NCBI GenBank assembly: GCA_033725935.1
Contig: MU867125.1
Location: forward strand, 62,001 to 126,000
Source of the DNA: Cladorrhinum sp. PSN259
Lineage: Eukaryota > Ascomycota > Sordariomycetes > Sordariales > Podosporaceae
Length of the DNA stretch: 64,000 nt
Reading direction: 5' to 3'
The notes beneath the pieces were generated by a model, which was not told the DNA's origin, searched no databases, and saw only the letters and a list, made by a program, of their open reading frames with translations. Below, piece after piece: positions 57,961-64,000 of the stretch (within the stretch, counting starts at the first letter, position 1; each line of letters starts with the position of its first letter). The position numbers and the translations under genes are program-made.

Positions 57961-60059
57961 CTTGACCTGATAAGAGATGGATGTGGGAGGGCAGATTGCC
58001 CCTCGGTTGTTGTTTCAAATCCCAGGTATAAATGTTGTTTTGGAAATTGGCAAATGCTGTGAATGATGCTTTGAAGATTGTCTCGGGGGAAGGCGGGGAA
58101 CGATCGACACCGGAACGAAGCCCAATGCTGCAAAATAGTTGGACTAAAAGTATACCGATCGTGGTCTCGTAGGGCTGGGAAATCGGGTACGAATCGCTCT
58201 CGACGTCGCAAAGGTGGATAGACGATTGCAACAAACAATGACGCGAAATCGGAGCTCGAGGTTCTAGGTTGTCAAGAGCTGCGAACCGCGAGATGTTGTT
58301 GAAGCGAGCGCAAGATATATGCACGCTTCTCTGGTGGGGTAAATTCCAGTCAGAGAAGACAAAAAGCGAAAGTGGGCTCCAAGCACCGCAGGGTATATTT
58401 TCCGTTTTGGAGAGAGTTCGTGGAAGGAAGGAATGGTCGCGTAGACCGAGTTCTGTGGGTTCAAGAAAAGGGTCGTGATTAGCCGCAGTTCGGATGTTTG
58501 CATGCGCGCGGCGGCGTGTGTGTGAGTTGAAGACGGGAAGCAGGGCAGCTGAGGAAGGGAGGGGAAGTCTCTTGGGTCAGGTACCGTAATTTGTCCCGCT
58601 GCAGCTGATAATGCCGGGGTTTTTAAAAAGGGAACCTCTTGTCTTACCAACGGAGAAAATGCCACAGCGCCCACGCCACCTTTCCGTTTCCAGTTTTTGA
58701 AGTTGGACGTTTCCCCAGCGGTGCCCAGGCAGTTGCGGGTTTTGGAGGAGGACTCCCGCCGCTCAAAGTTGGACAACTGAACAAAACAAAAAAAGCGGAT
58801 CCTTTTAGCTGTCATGGGCAACTTCGCAGGGCAAGCGGAGTCTTTTATTTAGCGCAGCTCGAGGCGGAAGACTCCACTGCTGGAGTGTTTGCATGACGTA
58901 CCGCCGTCCTGTCATGAAGCTGGAGCTGCACGACACCAGTTGCCTAAAACTGCAGCGCATTTTCTGGAAGAGGGGTCTTGAACCCTTTTTTGAACGTTTT
59001 TGGTTACGCTGCAGGACAAAATCAGGGAGCAGCGGTGTAAACTTCATCTCAATATTCAGGGAGCGGTGAGCTATGATGCAAGCCATTTGCTCACTCAAAT
59101 CCTTCAGATTGATTACACAGATAGCAACTATTGAATGCTGTGCTAGTACGGACATTTCTTCAGCCCTGGAATTTAGTCACGATGTAACTTGTTCATACAT
59201 AAGAGTACGGAACACACACAGCCACATGCCTCTGACGCCCTATGCAACCCCACCTGCGGGAGCATCTATCACATCCATCTCGGGCGCTGTCCTGTGACCG
59301 CTTCACGGGTTCGCAACAGACCGTGTAGATAATACCGCAGCAGGAACCTAAAGTCAGATGAAATGTTGGGTGGATGCCGAGAAACGACCCGTTCCAGGTC
59401 CAACCACTCATTGGTCTTTGCCAGTTCTCAGCAGAAGCAGAATCACGTCAGGCCGCATGTGATATTCTCATTCTCTTTGGTCGCCCTATATACAAGTACA
59501 CCAATGACTTTGCATCCCTGGCAGATCACTTTCAATGTGCCGGTGTCGGTGGGAGGTGGTTTTACAGGGTGACACCAAGCTGCTATGTCTTAATGAATGC
59601 GTTCAAACATTAATATGGCGGGCAGTCGTGTTCAAAGCGTACAGCCTCTTAACCACTGAACGCTTAACACTGACAGGCACAATAAACCCGCCGGAATCGC
59701 TCATTGGAACTCTTTTGCCCGTGAAGCATTACAACTCAAAAGTCAGCTAAGCTCATAATACATAGCACATCCCAGCTTCATACTAGCGAAACTCGGATTC
59801 ATCCAGTATCAACCCATTTTCTACTGCTTCCGCCATATAACCAGGAGGAATTTCAGCGATGCCTTGACCACAGCACCTCCAGATTGTTCAAAGAGGAAAG
59901 GAAGAAGTTGGGGAGAATCAGGACATGTTGGTCCATGATAGATAACGCAGTTTCAAGGTCATATGAATTGAAATCCTAAGTTACCGAGATATCAACTTCC
60001 AAGATTATAGACAATACTTTCTCTTTTTATCGTATTTCAGATCGTCAAGGGCGGAACCA

Positions 60060-60070
60060 AGGGTTAGGGT
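60060..60070. promoter_or_regulatory. Telomere-like box upstream of RNase H2 subunit C gene
   Basis: Agggttagggt, two TTAGGG-like units, about 240 nt before the start codon. A Tbf1-type binding site is possible but unproven. Confidence 0.3.
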
Positions 60071-60136
60071 CTCCGTCTTCTTTCTTTCCCCTATATACGA
60101 GCCCCACTGCATCAATTCCAGTCGCGTTCAATAAGG

Positions 60137-60168
60137 ACGCGTTCCACTTTAACTTTCATTCAACGCGT
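60137..60168. promoter_or_regulatory. Paired MCB (ACGCGT) sites upstream of RNH203
   Basis: Two exact ACGCGT hexamers, at 60137-60142 and 60163-60168, lie 163 and 137 nt before the ATG. MCB boxes bind MBF-type G1/S regulators. Their pairing next to a gene for DNA ribonucleotide removal makes chance less likely, but function is inferred. Confidence 0.45.
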
Positions 60169-60304
60169 CTCATTTTCAACCTCCTCGCTCCTTCAACCTT
60201 GCTCATTCATAACACATAGAAGAAATCATTCAAAGATATTACTTTTTAACAATTTCTTAAACCAAGACACAATCCGAACTTTTACATATATCACAAAAAG
60301 AGAA

Positions 60305-60938
60305 ATGTCTAAATCAACAACTGTTCTGGCCATCAAGCCGTCTTCTGCTTCAGAAACCCAAAAAATCACACCCCACCTCCTCCCGTGCGCCATCAAGCAT
60401 TCCGGCTCGATAGGTCCAGTTTCTTCGTCGTATTGGAATCCTCTGAATTCAGGTAACTTTTTTTTTTATTTTTGCTCTCTACTTTTCTTACATTATTCAT
60501 TCCCCCTTTGTTCCTATTCCCTTTTTCACTTCCCCCTTTTCATCCATTTGACATACTAACCTTTTTTTTAAAGGAGATGGAAAACAAACCTCATACTTTC
60601 GCGGCCGAAAACTAACCGGCAAGACGGTCTCATTACCAGCAGGGTACAAGGGCGTTGTTGCTGTTGCAGAGGCTTCCACTGCTGAGCAGCAGAAGGAGGA
60701 TGAGATGGTAGAGAGTGAAGTTGAGATTGTAGATCTCGAAAAGGAAGAGAGCAACACTCTAGAGGTTGAAGGAGAGTTTGACGAGGTCGTAATTTGGGCT
60801 GTTGAAGGAGGGGGAGCAAGCGAGGTAATGGGGGATGATAATGTTTACGTAAGGGGTGTGGAGGAGTGGGTGAAGGTAGCCGGGGCTGTGCATGGTTTTG
60901 GTAGTGATGGTGAAGCAAAAGAGGTGAGTAGTAGCTGA
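60305..60938 (+). CDS. RNH203: Ribonuclease H2 subunit C
   Basis: Exons 60305-60452 and 60574-60938 encode 170 aa. The intron 60453-60573 has GTAACT, a CTAAC branch (actaacc) and AAAG. Splicing joins SSSYWNPLNS to GDGKQTSYFRGRKLTGKTVS. This gives the family signatures HLLPC.I...G...VSS.YWNP and SYFRGRKL.GK.V.LP.GY.GVV, then GEFDEVVIWAVEG. The C subunit is a structural partner of the catalytic A and B subunits. The trimer removes ribonucleotides from DNA and RNA from RNA:DNA hybrids. Confidence 0.93.
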
Positions 60939-61807
60939 GAGAGTTTGGGGTTTGTGGGAGTTGAAGGATGGAGGGATGTGATCGATCATAAAGTGGTTTA
61001 AAAAGGATTTGGGGTAATAAGGCAGGTGAATCACGGTATATCATTGGAGTTTGGAGTTTGAGGAGGAGGGTTATAAAATGATGATGGTAGCTATGTAGGT
61101 TGTAAATATACAGAACACGCATGCACGCACGACTATTTGACCGAGTCAATACACCATGAAGCAAGCTCAAGCTGCGGCCCAGAGGCATCAACACTGGAGA
61201 TTACTTCAAAGCTAAAAAGCAGACAAACTACCAGTTACATAAGGCGTAATAAATAGCAAAGAATCTGAACAAACCTTGTCATAGTATTGGAACCCCAAGC
61301 TTCCATCAAGGGTGTATCGTCCAACCTCTCAGCCCACAACGCAGGCACACACCACTGCACCTTCCCGACCATCGTTGTTATTCCCTTGCCTTCCACCAAT
61401 CCAAGCAAACACTCACAACCACAGTACTTGATCCCAGCTTCGGGTATCCCATTCAACAAAAACAAGGGACGACGGCCGAGTCGAGTGGTTAACCGCAATC
61501 TAATGTGGATCGTGCTTGCTACTACTCCTGACCTTGAAGTTGCCTCGGCCAAGTGGTCGATTCTTCTTTTTGTCACTGTTTTTTTTCTCTCTCTCTCACT
61601 TCCAAATGATCAAGATATTTTATTTGAATAACTTTTGGCATTTAGCTTTTCTACAGATGGGCGGTATGTTTTGTATATAACCACAGCTACACAGCTTCGA
61701 TCTTCTCTTACTGGATGGGTATCTCTTGTGTATATATAGCGGGGCACAGCTTCTAAACACAACCTATACTTGTATACAAAACAACGGACGGGCGTCCGAC
61801 TTGAAAT
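60939..61807. other. Convergent intergenic spacer
   Basis: About 0.87 kb. Two tRNA-Ser/Leu-like fragments (ggccgag..agtggttaa at about 61474-61492 and cggccaagtggtcga at about 61546-61560) lie in tandem but form no cloverleaf. No gene was recognised. Confidence 0.4.
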
Positions 61808-62827
61808 CTAACCCCTCCTAGCCTTCTTAGCCTTCCCCTTGAAATCAACCTTCTTCTTCCCTTTAACTTCGTCGGGAAACTTATTAGCATGTTCGACATC
61901 AAACGCACTCTTGTACTTTCTAAAAAGCATCATGACGACCCTGGCATCCTCAACACTACTGTGCTGCCCTTCCTGGAATTTTTCTATCCCAAGAACCTCC
62001 CTCGCCAGCACCTTCAAACTCGGCTTCGGCCCATGTCCGTACTTTTTGAACCCCCAAAACTTGACCGTGTCTCTAATCATCTTGCTTGAGTGGTTGAGCT
62101 CCAGCGCTTTAAGATCGTGCTTGACGTCGTGCCCCACTAATATCCTCCCTCTCAGTAGCTCGGCTACTTGTTCCTGGACTTCGGTAAACTCGCGCGCGAT
62201 ATGCACATGTTTCGGTTGGATACCGGAGACGTGCGTCCGCCAGTCGGTTACTTTTTCTCTGGGTTTCACGTATGAATCGTAGACTTGTTTGCCGTGGAAG
62301 TCCGTGATACTCACGCGCGCTAGGGTTGATTCGCGCCCTCCTGGACCGACGCCTACCATCTCGCAGTCTATGGCCAGGTATTTTCCTAGTGTGCTGATGG
62401 ATACAGCTGGAGAGAGACCTTCATTGGGTGTTGTGGATAGGGATTTGAGTGATGATGCCGAGACGCCGAGAGAGTAAGCTTCTGCGAGGGATTCGGCTGT
62501 TATGTCGTCGTGTTTGCTTGTTAGGAGTTGGAGGGAAGGTAAGGCGGTTGATGGTGTGGTGTTTAGTGGTGAGAGGGTTGAGTGCGCGGCGCCCATTTTG
62601 TAATATGAAGAGGAAGAGGGTTTTGATTTTGAGGAGGATTTCGCGATTGGGTGAGAGGAGGACGACTTTGAGAACTTCTTTTGTTTCTTTGAATCCCTAG
62701 CGGGCTCATCAGATGCCTTTCTTTTCGCGGCAGGTTTTGAAGCTGGTGTTGTTGAGGGTGAAGTCGTGGATGCCGCTTTTAGTCGTGCTTGAAGAATCTT
62801 CCAGTTTTGCGATAATTCCGGTGCCAT
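61808..62827 (-). CDS. REX4: RNA exonuclease 4 (REX4), DEDDh 3'-5' exonuclease
   Basis: A single exon of 339 aa when started at MAPELSQNWKILQARL. The frame runs 45 codons further upstream, but that part looks like 5' UTR, and the N-terminal motif NWK.L fits the family start. A basic Lys/Ser-rich region (about 25-75) precedes the exonuclease domain. Exo I is LAIDCEMVGVG (about 152), Exo II LVGHDVKHDLKAL (about 232) and Exo III HSSVEDARVVMMLF (about 291). The C-terminus is Lys-rich (KGKKKVDFKGKAKKARRG), as expected for a nucleolar protein. By family it acts in rRNA processing (ITS1 cleavage balance). Confidence 0.94.
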   Translation of the reverse strand: MAPELSQNWKILQARLKAASTTSPSTTPASKPAAKRKASDEPARDSKKQKKFSKSSSSHPIAKSSSKSKPSSSSYYKMGAAHSTLSPLNTTPSTALPSLQLLTSKHDDITAESLAEAYSLGVSASSLKSLSTTPNEGLSPAVSISTLGKYLAIDCEMVGVGPGGRESTLARVSITDFHGKQVYDSYVKPREKVTDWRTHVSGIQPKHVHIAREFTEVQEQVAELLRGRILVGHDVKHDLKALELNHSSKMIRDTVKFWGFKKYGHGPKPSLKVLAREVLGIEKFQEGQHSSVEDARVVMMLFRKYKSAFDVEHANKFPDEVKGKKKVDFKGKAKKARRG

Positions 62828-63802
62828 AATGACAGTTTGTAAGATGTTAGTTATACGGTAACAAAATCGCGACAATTTTTTCGCTACCTCTCGGTGTAGG
62901 TTGACATTTAGGAACCGAGGAAATGGCATGTTGAGTTGATGAAAGTGAACATGAAAAATCACAAGCTTACAGGGATCAGAACTGCGATAGAAGAACTGTG
63001 GGGTCCCGCTAAAAGTGGGGTACCTTGATGGCCTCAGATTCAGGTCCGCTTTGCAAGTTCAAGTCTTCGGGATCAAAACCCAAGGGTATTTAAATAACGG
63101 TAGTGACCTCCATAGTATCAAAAGTACTTTCAAACTCCCGCCTCGGTAAAGTCTACTCCCAGATTCTCACTCGGTGGAATAAGTCATGCTGTTTCTCAGA
63201 GCCATAAACGATAAGTCCCAAAGCCGTCCTGTCTGTAGCCCACCCAGAGAAAACTGCGGATAGGAGCGTCGCAAGGTGTCAATTAGGAACAACATTACAT
63301 AGGTGTGCTGCCAACTGAAAGTTTTCCGCACGTTCTGGTGAAAAACTGCCGTGGGATGGAAAGTCGTGCCTACCCACGTGAGCCCAGTTGTAGATAAGCG
63401 CAAGTCATCGCCAAGACCTCACAAGTCTGCAGCAAAGGGCGCATCTTCCACTCGTTTCTTGCAGGTGAAGTAATTCGTCAAATTGGAAATTGGAAATATT
63501 CACACTCAAGCTTACCTGCCAGCCTTGAGATGGCGAAACGAATTACTTCAAAAACGCAAAGAGAGCTGTGTGCTTCTTCTACAATAAAACACTGGAGAAT
63601 ATGCAAAAGGACATGCACTAACAGACACTCCCGGGGTTTTGGATGTGTTTCTGCGGCCGAGCCTGAGAGGGCCAGGTTGCGTCTGTGAGGCTGAACATGA
63701 GCTGAACAAATCCCCTCATCTCTGTTGGAGACCTCATGAAATTGAACAAAACAACTCCAACACTGTCATAATTTTGCCTCGCCTGGGGAAGCCGCGAATC
63801 TA
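62828..63802. other. Divergent promoter region between REX4 and HeLo gene
   Basis: About 1 kb. A degenerate tRNA-Leu-like stretch (gattcaggtccg..agttcaagtct, about 63037-63065) is the only pattern noted. No gene was recognised. Confidence 0.4.
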
Positions 63803-64000
63803 ATGGCGGAGGCAGTCGGTGCCGCCGCGAGTATTCTCACTCTCCTCGGCCTTTTCAAAGGATGCGTCGACGCCTTTGAGCTGATCCGAGCGGCAAAGAA
63901 TCAGGAAAAAGACTTTGAGAGGCTCGCATTGGCGCTTGCTATGCAACAATGCCGACTGAAGGAATGGGGCAGAAGCATGGGACTTGCCGAGGCCAACGAT
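63803..64000 (+). CDS. HeLo-domain (HET-S-like) protein, N-terminal fragment cut by window edge
   Basis: The frame opens at ATG 63803 (ctaATGGCGGAG) and stays open to the window end, giving 66 visible residues. It reads AAASILTLLGLFKGCVDAFE, then DFERLALALAMQQCRLKEWG. The spacing GLF..CVD.FE..........DFERL.L.L.....RL..WG is the signature of the HeLo domain at the N-terminus of HET-S and related fungal cell-death effectors. The first residues are hydrophobic, as in HET-S, where this segment inserts in membranes. What follows the domain (prion motif, NACHT or kinase-like partner) lies outside the window. It is close in type to the HET and PNP-NACHT genes to the left. Confidence 0.85.
   Translation, partial: MAEAVGAAASILTLLGLFKGCVDAFELIRAAKNQEKDFERLALALAMQQCRLKEWGRSMGLAEAND

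Larger units (their letters stand above)
57961..60304. other. Divergent intergenic region with candidate S-phase promoter sites
   Basis: 2.3 kb without a convincing gene. The right end holds a telomere-like box (60060-60070) and two ACGCGT sites upstream of the RNase H2 subunit gene. Confidence 0.5.

Overview
The window is nuclear DNA of a filamentous ascomycete, most likely a Sordariomycete of the Neurospora/Sordaria type. Genes are interrupted by short introns (about 45-230 nt) with GTAAGT-like donors and CTAAC/CTGAC branch sites. Intergenic spaces are long and rich in microsatellites. The gene content fits: a TOK-type K+ channel, a Kei1 IPC synthase subunit, a division 1 chitin synthase, and HET, NACHT and HeLo incompatibility-type proteins. 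A 10-N gap near 53.58 kb shows this is a draft assembly.

Layout, left to right. 0-1.3 kb: the 3' part of a gene for a secreted, dibasic-site repeat protein with a hydrophobic tail, cut by the window edge. 2.8-5.5 kb (-): cullin 1. 6.5-7.7 kb (-): an Srf1-like membrane protein. 9.2-10.1 kb (+): a mitochondrial K+/H+ exchange-related protein. 10.5-11.5 kb (-): an acidic orphan with one C-terminal membrane segment. 12.8-15.2 kb (+): a TOK channel. 15.5 kb: a tRNA-derived, SINE-like sequence. 16.5-21.4 kb (-): sulfite reductase beta subunit. 22.4-23.3 kb (-): Kei1. 23.3-29.1 kb is nearly empty apart from a second tRNA-like element (24.4 kb) and a small conserved-looking ORF (26.4-26.8 kb, -). 29.1-29.9 kb (+): RLP24. 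31.1-32.2 kb (-): Rab6/Ypt6. 33.7-37.2 kb (-): chitin synthase. 38.1-40.0 kb (+): a HET-domain protein. 41.1-41.7 kb (+): an orphan. 42.5-45.4 kb (+): MCM6. 45.7-48.0 kb (-): a decayed PNP-NACHT NLR gene. 50.0-53.2 kb (+): NMA111. 53.4-53.7 kb: a homopolymer gap with duplicated contig ends. 54.9-58.0 kb (-): a J-domain protein. 60.3-60.9 kb (+): RNase H2 subunit C. 61.8-62.8 kb (-): REX4. 63.8 kb to the edge (+): the N-terminus of a HeLo-domain protein.

Most genes are single-copy housekeeping genes: ubiquitin ligase scaffold, replication licensing, ribosome biogenesis, sulfur assimilation, sphingolipid and cell-wall synthesis, Golgi traffic. Three genes of the fungal allorecognition/NLR type are interspersed among them: the HET gene, the PNP-NACHT relic and the HeLo gene. 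The least familiar object is the Kex2-type repeat precursor at the left edge. Exon structures were built by hand from splice signals and conserved protein context. They keep frame throughout, but no transcript evidence was available.
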